Shown one piece after another: positions 8,589-20,700 of a stretch of 64,000 nt of DNA. The translations under genes were made by a program, and so were the position numbers. The notes under the pieces were generated by a model. The model was not told the DNA's origin. It worked only from the letters and a program-made list of their open reading frames with translations, and ran no database searches. The DNA is from Candidatus Wallbacteria bacterium (GTDB lineage Bacteria; Muiribacteriota; UBA6191; JACPRK01): positions 1-64,000 of the forward strand of contig JACPRK010000127.1 of NCBI GenBank assembly GCA_016190005.1. The letters are read 5' to 3'. The number at the start of each line of letters is the position of its first letter. The stretch's first letter is position 1.

Positions 8589-11153
8589 GTGCGCCCGCGG
8601 AGACAAAGTTCGATACAGAAGATGGCAGGGTCTTCGGGGCTTCCGAACTTCAGGGCGCTGTTCGAGGCGGCGCCCGGGCTGTACTTGGTGCTGGCGCCAG
8701 ACCTGACGATCGTGGCGGCGAGCGACGCCTACCTGGCGGCGACGATGACCCGCAGGGAGGCGATCCTGGGACACGGGCTCTTCGAGGTCTTCCCCGACAA
8801 CCCGGACGACCCCGCCGCCACGGGAAAGCGCAACTTACGGGCGTCGCTCGAACGGGTACTGGCCGAGCAAGTCGCCGACACGATGGCGGTCCAGAAGTAC
8901 GACATCCGCCGCCCAGAGTCGGAGGGCGGCGGCTTCGAAGAGCGGTTCTGGAGCCCTCGCAACTCCCCTGTCCTGGACCCGTCGGGCAAGCTGATCTACA
9001 TCGTTCACTGCGTCGAGGACGTCACGGAGTTCGTGCGCGTGCAGCGGCTCGGCACAGCCAGCCACCAGATGGCCGAAGAGCTTCGCGCCAAGAACGAGCG
9101 GATGGCGACGGAAGTCTACCTGCGCGCTCAGGAGGTGGCCGAGGCCAATCGAAAGCTGGTGCTGGCCAACGAGGATCTGGCGCGCAAGGAGCGCGAGGTC
9201 ACGGGGCTCTACGAGCGGCTGAGGGAGCTGGACCGGCTCAAGACGGAGTTCTTCACCAATGTCAGCCACGAGCTTCGCACGCCGCTCACGCTGATCCTGG
9301 GACCGGTCGAGTCGCTGTCGCGCTCGGCGCGGTTGAACGCCGACGAGCTTGGGCAGCTCGAGCTCGTCGGGCGTAACGCCCGCACGCTGCTGGCGCACGT
9401 CAACGACCTGCTCGACGCGTCCAAGCTCGAGGCGAGCAGGATGAACCTGCGGTACGCCACAACCGATGTCTCTGAGCTCTGCAGACGAGTCGTCGGACAG
9501 TTCGACTCCGCGGCCCGCGAGCACGGAGTCCGGCTGCTGACGCGGGTGCCGGACCGGCTCGAAGCCGAGGTCGACCCGGAGAGGCTCCAGCGGGTCCTGC
9601 TCAACCTGCTCTCCAACGCCTTCAAGTTCACGCCGGACGGCGGCTCCGTGCGCTGCTCGCTCGAGGCCGGTCCGGACGGCAGGGAGCTTGGGCTGGAAGT
9701 GGCCGACAGCGGCCCGGGCATTCGCATCGAGGACCGGGAGGCCGTCTTCGAGCGGTTTCGGCAGCTCGACGGGAGCATGACGCGGCGCGCCGGCGGGACG
9801 GGGCTGGGACTGGCCATCGCCCGGGACCTGGTCGCCTTGCACGGCGGAAGGATCGCCGTCCTCGACGCCCTGGAGGGCGGTGCGTTGTTCCGGGTGATCT
9901 TGCCTCGAAGCGCGCCGGCAGGCACGCCGGTCCAAGAGGGTGGTGCCCTGCCGCCGATCGAGGCGCCTGAGGAGCTCATGCCAGGCGGCGTCTCCGAGGG
10001 GCCGCCGCCCGCCGGCGACGGCGACGACACCGCCGCGCGTCGAGGGGTGGTGCTGGTGGCGGAGGACAACGCAGACCTCAACCGCTACATCTGCTCCTGC
10101 CTGGCGCCGGAGTTCGATACGGTCGCAGCAACGGACGGAGCCCAGGCACTGGAGCTGGCGCTCGCGCGGCGGCCCGACTTGGTGCTGAGCGACATCATGA
10201 TGCCGCGGATGGGCGGCGAGGATCTGCTCAGGGCGCTGCGCTCGACCCGGGAGATGGACGGCGTACCGGTCGTGCTGGTGACCGCCCGCGGCGACGACGA
10301 GCTGCGCGTGCGCCTGCTGCGCGGAGGCGCGAGCGATTACCTGACCAAGCCGTTTTCGACCGAGGAGCTGCGCGCCCGTGTCGGCAACCTGGTCGGCCGC
10401 CGCAGGGCCGAGCTGGAGATCCTCGCGCTCAACCGGTCGCTGGCCGAGCGGGCAGGTGAGCTCGAGTTCGCCAACCAGGAGCTGGATGCCTTCACGCGCT
10501 CGGTTTCGCACGACCTGCGATCGCCGCTGGCGGCGGTCGAATCGCTGGCGGGGCTGCTGACCTCTTTCCACTCGGAGCCCATGGACGACGAGGGCCGACA
10601 GATGCTCGAGCTGGTCCGCAAGACCGCCCGGGATGCGCAGGGATTGATCCGCGATCTGCTCGAGTTCTCCCGGATGAGCCGCTGCCACCTGGAGCGCCAG
10701 CCGATCGACCTTGGCGAGCTGGCGCGCGACGCCTTCGAGTCGCTATCGAAGCTGGCTCCCGAGCGACGCCTGAGGCTGGTCGCCGACGATATGCCGCTCG
10801 TGGCGGCCGACCGCGCGATGATGCGGCAGGTGATGCTGAATCTGATCTCCAACGCCATCAAGTTCACGAGTGCGCGACCCGAGGGTGTCATCGAGGTGCG
10901 AGGAGGGCTCGAGGGCGGCGAGGTCGTCTGCACGGTGACTGACAACGGCGCGGGTTTCGACATGCGGCATTCGGCGAAGCTCTTCAAACCGTTCGAACGC
11001 CTCCACTCCTCGCCGCAGTTCCCCGGGAACGGCGTCGGGCTGTCCATCGTGCAGCGAGTCATCCAGCGCCACGGCGGCCGGGTCTGGGCACAGGGGGCCA
11101 GCGGCGCGGGCGCCACCTTCGGCTTCGCGCTGCCGATCTCGGCGGCGGCGTGA
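8589..11153 (+). CDS. Hybrid sensor kinase: PAS-like, HisKA-HATPase, REC, second HisKA-HATPase
   Basis: FFTNVSHELRTPLTLILGP, GTGLGLAIARDLVALHGG, REC VVLVAEDNADLNRYI...DLVLSDIMMPRMGG...DYLTKPF, second FTRSVSHDLRSPLAAVESLAGLL and GNGVGLSIVQRVIQRHGGRVWAQG; alternative ATG at 8622. Confidence 0.93.
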   Translation: MRPRRQSSIQKMAGSSGLPNFRALFEAAPGLYLVLAPDLTIVAASDAYLAATMTRREAILGHGLFEVFPDNPDDPAATGKRNLRASLERVLAEQVADTMAVQKYDIRRPESEGGGFEERFWSPRNSPVLDPSGKLIYIVHCVEDVTEFVRVQRLGTASHQMAEELRAKNERMATEVYLRAQEVAEANRKLVLANEDLARKEREVTGLYERLRELDRLKTEFFTNVSHELRTPLTLILGPVESLSRSARLNADELGQLELVGRNARTLLAHVNDLLDASKLEASRMNLRYATTDVSELCRRVVGQFDSAAREHGVRLLTRVPDRLEAEVDPERLQRVLLNLLSNAFKFTPDGGSVRCSLEAGPDGRELGLEVADSGPGIRIEDREAVFERFRQLDGSMTRRAGGTGLGLAIARDLVALHGGRIAVLDALEGGALFRVILPRSAPAGTPVQEGGALPPIEAPEELMPGGVSEGPPPAGDGDDTAARRGVVLVAEDNADLNRYICSCLAPEFDTVAATDGAQALELALARRPDLVLSDIMMPRMGGEDLLRALRSTREMDGVPVVLVTARGDDELRVRLLRGGASDYLTKPFSTEELRARVGNLVGRRRAELEILALNRSLAERAGELEFANQELDAFTRSVSHDLRSPLAAVESLAGLLTSFHSEPMDDEGRQMLELVRKTARDAQGLIRDLLEFSRMSRCHLERQPIDLGELARDAFESLSKLAPERRLRLVADDMPLVAADRAMMRQVMLNLISNAIKFTSARPEGVIEVRGGLEGGEVVCTVTDNGAGFDMRHSAKLFKPFERLHSSPQFPGNGVGLSIVQRVIQRHGGRVWAQGASGAGATFGFALPISAAA

Positions 11154-11233
11154 TCGGGGGCCGAGGTGCAGCCAGGCGCCGAAACCTCGGCATCGCAAGT
11201 GGCTCGCGCTCGGTCGAGGCGAGCGCCTGCGGT

Positions 11234-11671
11234 TCACGCCTCGCTGGCCAGGGTGAACCAGAAGGTCGCACCGCGATCCGGCTCCGACTCAGCCCAGACC
11301 CGGCTCTGAGCTCGCAGCGACTCAGCTTGGACAGCTCCAGGGCAGCCTTCAACGCCTGAGCGTAGGTCTGCGCAAACTCCAGGCTCCTGGACAGGCGAAG
11401 CAGCGACTGCAGGCGCCGCCGTCGGCGGTGGGGCGTGGACACCGAGTCGCAGGTCGCCCAGTTGCGCAGGATCGAGGAGCTCTTTGGTGTCCCGTCGCCT
11501 CAGCAGGAGTCGGTCGATCCTCGAAACAACAAGCTGGAGTCGGCCGGCATTGCCGACCGGGTCTCCGCCTCGTCCTCGAGCTGCGTCCATGTCTGGCGGG
11601 AGCGTGAAGTCGGTGGAACTTCTCCCATGGTACATCCAGCCGACGCTTTGCCACTCAAGTCCATCGCGCAT
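11234..11671 (-). pseudogene. Probable histidine-kinase remnant (C-terminal HATPase tail only)
   Basis: RVWAESEPDRGATFWFTLA resembles the end of an HATPase domain, but no in-frame N/G1/F boxes precede it. Confidence 0.4.
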
Positions 11672-11746
11672 GGCCCAGGCACACCGAAGAACAGCCCGGC
11701 CTCAATAGAGACCGGGCTGAAACCGAGCTACCTGCGCTCCAGCGCC

Positions 11747-14700
11747 TCAGAACCGGGTCAGCTTGAAGTCGATTCGAGCGACCGGCCCTTTGGCGGTGTA
11801 GTGGCCCAGCGTCAGATCGGGGTCGTCGAAGCCGCTGAAGTTGTAGCCTCCCGCGACGCGGACGTTTTCGATGACCTCGTAGCCGACCTCGACACCGTAC
11901 CCCTCGAGTGTCTCGCCGGTGACGCCCTGATCGAGCCTGCGGCCTTCGACCGCGAAGTCGACCTTGGGCGCGACTTGGACGCCAACCCGCAAAGCATCGA
12001 GCTCACTCGTGACGGAGCTGAGGATGCCGCCGGACCTGTCCTCGGCGAACTTCTCGGCGTGCCGCAGGTCCACGAACAGGTCGTCCGTGGGCCGGACGTG
12101 GACGTCGAGGCTGAAGATGTCGGCCTCGGAGTCGAGGGGTACACCGGCCAGGGTGCTGAGCTCGTTGCGCTTGCGGTACTGGAAGAGGGCATCGAAGAGG
12201 TCGGTCCAGGTCGGGCGGTAAGCCCAGGCCAGGATCGTGTCGAGCCGTTCGCGAGCCCGGAAGAGCACACTGGCGGGGCCGTTGATGGGGGTGCTTTCGG
12301 TGTCCGTGAAGAGCACCTTGCCCATCAGGCTGTGGCCGTCGGTGACGTGGTAGCCGACGCCGAACTCCATCAGGGCTGCCGTGCCGGCCGAACCGAACCG
12401 GCGCTCCAGGCGCGCCGAAGCGTTCTTGTCCTGCTCGGGCGTGGTGTAGGTCAACGCCAGCCCGACCGCGTCGAAGTCCACCGGGGAATCCCCGTCGATC
12501 TGCTTGGCCGTCTCGTAAGAGACGCTGGCGCCGAGGTCGCGGAAGATCTGGCGTCGCGTCTTCACGCCGTAGGAGGCGAAGTTCTCGAGGCCTCGCTCCT
12601 GCTCTTGCAGGGTGTAGCGAGAGAACGCGAACGTGTCGCCGTCCAGGCGGGTCTCGACGCCCAGGCTCCCTAGGTTGCGGTCGAAGCTGCCGAAGCTCTC
12701 GTTGCGACCAGCAGCGACGAGGCTGGTGTCCGCGGTCAGCGCATAGCGGGCCGACAACGTGTTGGCAGATGGAAACGTCGCGTCCGACCCCGACAACGGC
12801 TGTTCCCGCTCGGCGCGGAGGCTCAACCGGTCGCTAGTCTTCTTCTCCACGCCGAGGCGTCCGATCCAGTTGGAGCCGGACACGGGAGTGGCCAGGCCAA
12901 ACTGCCCGAAGGTCGGGTAGTCGTTGAAGGGCCGAGGGTTGGCGAGCGCCGCCGGCGGAGTGAGCCCGGCCTGCAGCGTGCGATCCAGCTTCTCGACACC
13001 TGCCGTGACCGACAGGTCCTTCTCGATCTGGTGCACGGCCTCGACCGACGCGCCCTCGCTGTCTTCGCCACGCAGCGCGTTGTGCCGCTTGGTGTAAGAC
13101 GCCAGGTAGCGGGTGTCATCCGAAGGCCGGCCCTGTAAGGTAAGCCCGAACCGCTCCTCACCCGGATCGGCGATCTGGTTGGAGAGATTGCGGTAGGTGC
13201 CGTCCAGGTTTCTGTAAATGGCATCGACTTGCCAGACATCGTCGATCTTGCCGGACAGGTGCAACCGGTAGCCCTCGCCCCTGCGGGCGGTGAGGCTGTC
13301 GGTCTCGGCCCACTCCGCCTTCAGGGTGAAGCGGCCGAGGTCGAGGGCGGCATCGAGACCCGACAGGTCGAAGTTCTCGAGCCGGTCGTCCTCGCTGATG
13401 CGCGTGGCGCCCAAGGTCAAGTGATCGCCTACCCGCAGCCGGCCTCGACCGCCGAGGACCGTCTGTTTCGGAGCGCCAGCACCGGGCCGCACTTCGTAGT
13501 GCGCCACGATGAAGACCGGCTCGAACGCGGAGGTCTCGAAGGGCACCGGCTCCTTGAAGAGGATGGTTCCCTCGAAGTAGTTGATCGTGTAGTCGACGTT
13601 CCTCACGAGCGTGCGCGCCTCGCGAACCACTTCGATGAACCGTCTGTCGCGGACCTCGATGCGCAGCTGTTCGGATCCGATGAGGAGTGACGTGGCCGAC
13701 AGGAAGTACGGACCGGAGTTGCCGCCGCCGCGGATGAGATCGCGCACCTGGCGCTGGTCGCTCTCGTTGGCGATAAGGGTGAGGTCGAAGTCCTCGTCAT
13801 GCTTCTCGGCCTTGAAGCCGGTGAAGCGACGGTTGTAGGCGGCCAGCTCGTTGTCCTGGAACGCCGTGTGGTAATCACCCCAGAGCAGGTAGTCCTCGCC
13901 GCGCTCGAGCTTCAAGTAGAGCTTGCTGGCGCTCTGCGCATCGCGGTCGATCCGGCTCGAATCGCCGTACATCGGATAGAACCGATCGACGTCGATGTCG
14001 CGGAAGATCCGTTGCCGGGAATCCTTGGCGGAATCGAACGCGAAGGTCAACAGGTAGTCGTCCATCACGCGGCCCTTGGCGAAGACGGCCGCGCGGGAGC
14101 GGTCGTATCCGCCGGGCTGGAGCTCGCGCAGATCCGCAAAGCCGTCGGGCGTTCCGCGCACGGTGCGATTGCCCAGCTCGAGGCTACCGACACCGAACAT
14201 CACCATGTCGCGCAGGTCGGCGTCGAATCGCAGCTGGCGCGTGGCGCGAACGCGCTCGCACTGGGCCGAGACTTCGAAACCGCCGCTTTGAGCGCCAGGC
14301 TCCAGCTCGACGACGGCTCTGCCGTCGCGAACGGGAACCTGAAGTCCATCACGCTCCGGGTCGGCGTCGAGCGTCGTCGCCACGGCGCCGGATAGCGCCA
14401 CGGTGACGTGCTTGCCATCGGCCACCGGAGCGCCGCTCGAGTCGCTGACGTCGACCAGCACCTTTCCTCGGCGCTGACCGTCAGCGACCAGGCTGCCGGT
14501 CTCATTGCGGATCTCGAGGCGCGCTGGCTCGCCGGCGACTTTGGCCGGGGAGAGTCCGCCGGCCACCAGGTGCTCGGCTCCGACCAGGCTCGGCGAGGTC
14601 GGGGGCGTGCTCCGATCGATTCGGCTGGCCATGTTGCCGGCGGCCAGAGGCATCGACCCGGAAGTCCCTGCAGTGGCGACGCCAGGTCCGGTCGCCGAGA

Positions 14701-17700
14701 CCGAGGCCGTGGCCGGCGCCGGAGTGAGCGGCACCAGGGAGCCTTCCATCGGCGTCTGGCCGACGATCTCGAGCGGGAAGTCGACGCGGATGAGCGTGCC
14801 GACACGGCCGAGAGTCAATCGAGACCAGGGATTGCCGAGGTCCATGTATTCGCCCTTGCGGGGCCTCAGATTGCCGCGATCGCCTGGCAGGCTCTTGGGA
14901 TCGAGCATGATGGCGTGCCGCTCGACGCTCAGACCCTCAATCGAGTAGTGGCCCTGGCGGTCCGTGAAGACCGACGTGCCATCCTCCACCCAGACCCGGG
15001 CGTTCGCAACAGGTTCGTCACCGTCGGTGAAGCGCCCGTCCCCGTCCTTGTCGACGTAGACGCGGCCGACCAGGATGCTCTCCTCGTAGAAGATGCCCTT
15101 GTTGATCTCGACGCTGGCCTGCGCGGGGCCGGAGACGACCGAGGCGCCGCCGATCGTGGCGACCACGGTGGCCGAATTGACGCTGCGGGAGCGGTCAGCA
15201 TTCGGGCCGACGGCCAGCCGGTAGGTGATGACGGCCGTCGTTCCGCCCGCGATGTTGGGTACGGGGATCGTGAACGTTCCGCGGCCAGCCGGGTCGGCGA
15301 CACGCGTGCCGTTGACCGTGGCGCTGCCTGCCAGCAAGGTGAAGCTGGGCGGCGGCGTGTCCGTTACCACGACTCCTGTGGCAACGACACCCGAGAGGTT
15401 CTGCACGTCGATCTGGTAGGAGAGGATGTCGCCTGGCGACGCGACGGTCTGGTTGGCGCGCTTGGTGATGAGCAGGACGGCCGGCGCCGGGGCGCCGAGG
15501 AAGAGATCCTCGTCGAGCCGAACTTCGCCGCTGTCCTGCAGGGGCACCGTGCGCGACACGCGCGGCGCCGGGTCGAGCCCTTCGCAGTCGGTCGTCACGA
15601 GCACATAGTCACCCTTCTCCAGGTTGATGAACCGGTAGACGCCGTCGGGGCCAGTGACGCGGCGATCGACCTCTCGCGTGCCTCCGTCGGTCCGGAAAAG
15701 CGTGACGGTGCAGCCGGTCACGATCCGGTCCGACTGGCGGCCGAACCCCGTCTTCCCCGCCTGAGTCTGGCGCCGCACTAGCGTTCCAGTGATGCTGCCC
15801 TTGGGGAAGGCCGTCTCACCAAGCGCCTGAATCGTGCCTTCGACTTCGACGGCGACCATGACACCAAAGGCGTTCTGCTTGGTGACTCGGACCGAGAACG
15901 CGTTGGCGAAGCTGACAGGAACGAAGTAGCGCCCATCAGCATCGGTCTCGGCCGTGATCTCCTGCTTCGTGATCGAGTTGACCAAGACGATGGTCGCGTT
16001 GGCCACGGGAGCGCCGCCCGACCGGAGCACGCCGATGACGGCTGCAGGCGTGAAGATCAGCTTGACCTCCGCCGACGTCTCGCCGGTTTCGGGAGTTCCC
16101 GCCGTGACGACGGCGATCTCCTCCCGAGGGGTGGTTCCGACGAGGTTGCCGCGGACCAGGAAGGAGACCTTCCCGCCCAGAGTGACGCCGGAGAACTCAC
16201 GCGGCGTGGCAGACGGTGCTCCGACGATTTCGCCGAAGGGGATCGTGAGCTTGACGGGAGTTCCGTCGGGCACAGGGGAACCGTCGGAGAGGAAGACCTT
16301 GGCGGTGATGGTCGAAGTCTTGACGCCGTCACCGATGATGACGGGCGGCTCAGCCGTCACATCGATGCGTGCGATCTTGACCGGCCCGTCCACCGTCACT
16401 ACAGCGCCGGGACCGTCGAAGGGACCTCGGCGAGTACCCTTTGGACTGTCGAACTCGACCTCCGAGGAGACGGGGATCTCCGTCCCCGGCGGGACGTTGT
16501 CATCGACAATGGCTTCGAAGGTGATGACGCCGCCGTCGCCCGGCGGAATCAGGTCGACCGTGCCGGTCACGCTACCCGTCCCCGGGCCGCCGAACGTGGC
16601 GTCGTCGCCATCGGGACCATCCGTGCGGGGAGCAGTCGTTTCGCTGGTGGCGCCGCGCTTGATGGTGCCCGGCTTGTAGGTGAGCCCTGGCGGGACGGAA
16701 GTCCGAATGACGACGTCGGACGCCGGGGCCGTGCCGATGTTCTTGAAGCGCACGGTGACCAGGACGGTCTCGCCTTTCTTTCGCTTGGGCGGCGACACGG
16801 TGGTCGTGACGACGACATTGGCCGCTGTCACGGTGGTGGTGTAGACGCCAGTGTCCGAACGCGTGGGGTCGTTTTTCGAAGTGGCCTTCACCGAGATCGC
16901 GCCCGTGTCGCCTTCCTTGGCGCCCGCCGGGATGGAGACCCGCGCGATGGCCTTGTAGCTTCCTTCCTTCTGAAGGGAGCCTGTGCTAGTCACCTCGGTG
17001 GTCTCCTCTGGGTCGAGGATGCCGTCGCCGTCGGTGTCCTTGAAGAGCTTCGCGGTCCACCCGGTAGGCAGGCCAGAGAAGCCAAGGCCCATGGTGTCGA
17101 GCGAGAATCCCTTGTTGGTAACGGTGAACGGATAGTCCACGGTGCCGCCGGCGCGGCCAGAACCGTCAGCCACGGATGGGGACAGGTCGACCTGGGCGCT
17201 CTTCAGCGCAGTGGTGAGGACGGCGGTGTCCTTCCTTTCCGGGTCCTTGGTGGAGGTTCCTGTGAAGGTCAGCGGCGCCGAGTCACCCGGCGGCGCGTTG
17301 GGCGGGATGAGGACCTGGACGATCAGCTTCTTGGTTCCGCCCGGCGGAAGCGGGCCCGTCGTCGTGACCTCGATGGTCTCGTCGGGACCGAGCGTGCCAT
17401 CGCCATTGGTGTCCTCGAGGATCTTGGCCGTGTAGCCCGACGGGAGGCCCGAGGTGCCGACGTTGATGGTGTCCGTGTCGGAGCCGTCATTCTTCACCAC
17501 GACCGGATAGTTCACCTTGCCGCCCGGCGTGCCGGACGACGTGCTGGTGGGCGGCGTCACGTCCACGGAAGCTCCCTTCACCGTCGTCGTGTAGACGCCG
17601 GTGTCGGTCTTCGTCGGATCGTTGCCCGAGGTCGCTGTCAGCGTCAGGGTGCCGATATCGTTGGGGCTGGCGCCCGGGGGAACCGTGACCTGGACGATGA

Positions 17701-20700
17701 CCCTCTTGCGATCCTTCGGGTCGAGCACTCCCAGGCTGGTGATCACGGTGGTCTCCTCGGGATCGAGCACGCCGTCCTCGTCGGTGTCCTCGAAGATCTT
17801 GGCGGTCCAGCCTGCTGGAAGCCCCGAGGTCCCGAGACCGATCGTGTCGGGGTCGGTGCCCTTGTTGGAGAGCCTGGCCGGAAAGTTGACCGTGCCGCCG
17901 GCAGTGCCGTTGGAGGTGCTGGTCGGCGGCGTCAAGTCGACCGAGGCGCCGACCACCTTGCCGGTGATCTTGGTGCCGTCAACCTGGGTCGTGTCCTTGC
18001 CGGAGGTGACGACGACTTCCGGCGTGATGGTGTCGCCGGGCGAGGCGGTCGGGGGGTAGGTGATGACGACGATGAACTTCTTGCCGCCACCAGGCGGGAT
18101 AGGCCCGAGCTTCGTGATCTCCTTGTCTTCGCCGGGATCGTGGACGCCGTCGCCGTCGGTGTCCTCGAAGATCTTGGGCGTGTAGCCCGGAGGAACGCCG
18201 GTGAGGTTGATGTCGTAGGTGTCGGGCTCGGTGCCCGGGTTGCCGACCGTGATGATGTAGGTGGTCTTGCCACCCGGGGGGGCCGACAACGTCGTCGTCG
18301 GAGGCGTCACCTCGACCGAAGCGCCAGAAACGGTCGTCGTGAGGACGCTGGTGTCGGACTTCGAGTCGTCGCTGCCCGAGGTGGCGGTAAACGTCAGGGG
18401 AGCGGTGTCATTCGGCGGCGCGTTGGTCGGAACGGTGACCTGGACGATCAGCTTCTTGGAGCCGCCCGGCGGAAGCGGGCCCGTCGCCGTGAGCTCGGTG
18501 GTTTCGTCGGGGCCGAGCGTGCCGTCGCCGTTGGTGTCCTCGAAGACGATCACCGAGTAGCCCGACGGAAGGCCGGACGTGCCGAAGCCGATGGTGTCGG
18601 GGTCCGAGCCGTCGTTCTTCACGACGACCGGGTAGTTCACCTTGCCGCCCGGTTTGCCGGACGAGGTGCTGGTGGGCGGCGTCACATCGACCGAGGCGCC
18701 CGTGACCGTCGTCGTGTAGACGCCGGTGTCGGACTTCGTCTTGTCGTTTCCGGAGGTCGCCGTCAGGGTCACAGGTCCCGTTTCGTTGGGTTTGGCGCCC
18801 GGCGGAACGGTGACCTGGATGATCACCTTCTTGTCATCCTTCGGATCGAGCGCGCCCGTGCTGGTCAACTCGGTGGTCTCGCCCGGATCGAGGACGCCGT
18901 CCCCGTCGGTGTCCTCGAAGATCTTGGCGGTCCAGCCCGGTGGCAGCCCAGAGGTCCCGAGACCAATAGTGTCGGGGTCGGTGCCCTTGTTGGCAATCGT
19001 GGCCGGATAACTGACCTTTCCACCGGCCAAGCCGTTGGAGGTGCTGGTTGCCGGCGTCACGTCGACCGAGGCGCCAACCACATTGCCGGTGATCTCGACG
19101 GTGCGATTCTTGGTCGGATCGCCGCCTGAAGTGATGATGATCTCCGGGAAGAACACGTCGCCGGGAGGGGCGGTCGGGGGATAGGTGATGACGACGATGA
19201 TCTTGGTCCCGCCACCGGGAGGAATCGGACCTGCCTCCGTGATCTCTTTGTCCTCGCCGGGATCGTGGACGCCATCGCCGTCGGTGTCCTCGAAGATCTT
19301 GGGCGTGTAGCCCGGCGGGACTCCAGTGAGATTGATGGAGTAGGTGTCGGTCCCGGTGCCCGGGTTGCCGATCTCGATGATGTAGGTGGTCTTGCCGCCA
19401 GGAGGGGCCGAGAGCGTAGTCGTCGGTGGGGTCACGCTCACGCCGAAGCCAGTGGCAGTGGTGGTGTAGACGCCGGTGTCGAACTTGGTCGAGTCGTCTT
19501 GGGAGGTGGCCTTGAGGGTCAGCTCACCAAGGGAGGCCGGCGAGGCATTGGAGGGGATCGAGACCTGGACGAGCAGTTTCTTGGAACCGGCGGGGGGCAG
19601 CGAACCAGTGCTGGTCGCCTCGGTGATCTCCTCTACATCGAGGATGCCGTCTTCGTCGGTGTCCTCGAAGACCTTGGCTGTCCACCCCGTTGGGAGGCCG
19701 CTCGTGGTCAGATCGAAGTTGTCATCCGTGTTGCCGGTGTTGGTGACGGTTGCCGCGTAGGCCACCTTGGTGCCGGGCGAGCCCTTGAGGCCACTGGTCG
19801 GGGGCGTGACCTCGACGCTTGCGACGGGTGCGACGACTGCGAACGTGACGTTGGTGCTGGGGACGGGCCCTCGGGGGAAGTCTTCGGGGCTATTGAACCG
19901 CGTGTTGGCAATGTTGCCGATCTCCGAGGAGGGCGCGGTCATTGCGTTGACGGTGGCCTTGAAGACGACCACGCCGGCAGCTCCGGCGGTGACGGGGCCG
20001 AGGACCACCTCCAGATTCTGGCCCGAAACGGAACCGCCATCCGAATCGGAGGCATCTGTCAGGCTGGTGGCAGCGGCGGTCGTGGTGCCTGTCTTGAGCG
20101 AGCCAGCGACATAGGCCAGGCTGGCATCGAGAGTGTCGGAGATACCGGAAGCGAATGCCGTGACGGCGCCGTTGTTCTTGTAGGCGATTGTGTAGGTGAC
20201 CGTGGCACCGGCGGCAGGATTGCTGGGGGAGACGCCCTTGACGAGCTGAAGGTCGGCCTGGCGGAGGGTGACGGTGTAAGCGCCGTTGGCGGACTTGGAG
20301 CTGTTGCCTTGAGAGGTGGCGATCAGAACGAGCTGGAAGACCTTCCCATTGCTCCCCGTGGGGGTGAAGCTGAGGAAGACCTTCTTGGCGCCGCCGGCAG
20401 GGAGGGAGCCTGTGTCCGTGATTTCGGTGTTCTCATTGCTGTCGCGAATCCCGTCGCCATCGGCGTCGAGGATGACCACGATCGGATTCGACGGGTTGTT
20501 ATCGCGGATGGCCGTGAGCCCGATCGTATCGGCGCCATTACCGGTATTGGTGATGGTGGCTGGAACGTTAACGACCTGGGAGTCGACACCGGCGAAGTCG
20601 CCGGACTTGGGGGAAAGATCGACTCCATAGGACTGCGAGATCGCCAGGGCCACGCTCGGAGTGAAGAAGGGACCGCGGGGTCCGGGGCCCTCACAGACGG

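Noticed and set aside
8835-10688. 617-aa antisense ORF opposite the hybrid kinase
   Set aside because: High-GC shadow ORF; the plus-strand kinase is unambiguous and the antisense translation shows no recognisable domain.
16826-19825. CRISPR-like or DNA-level satellite interpretation of the 375-bp array
   Set aside because: Units are 375 bp, in frame and encode a continuous protein; no spacer-repeat pattern.
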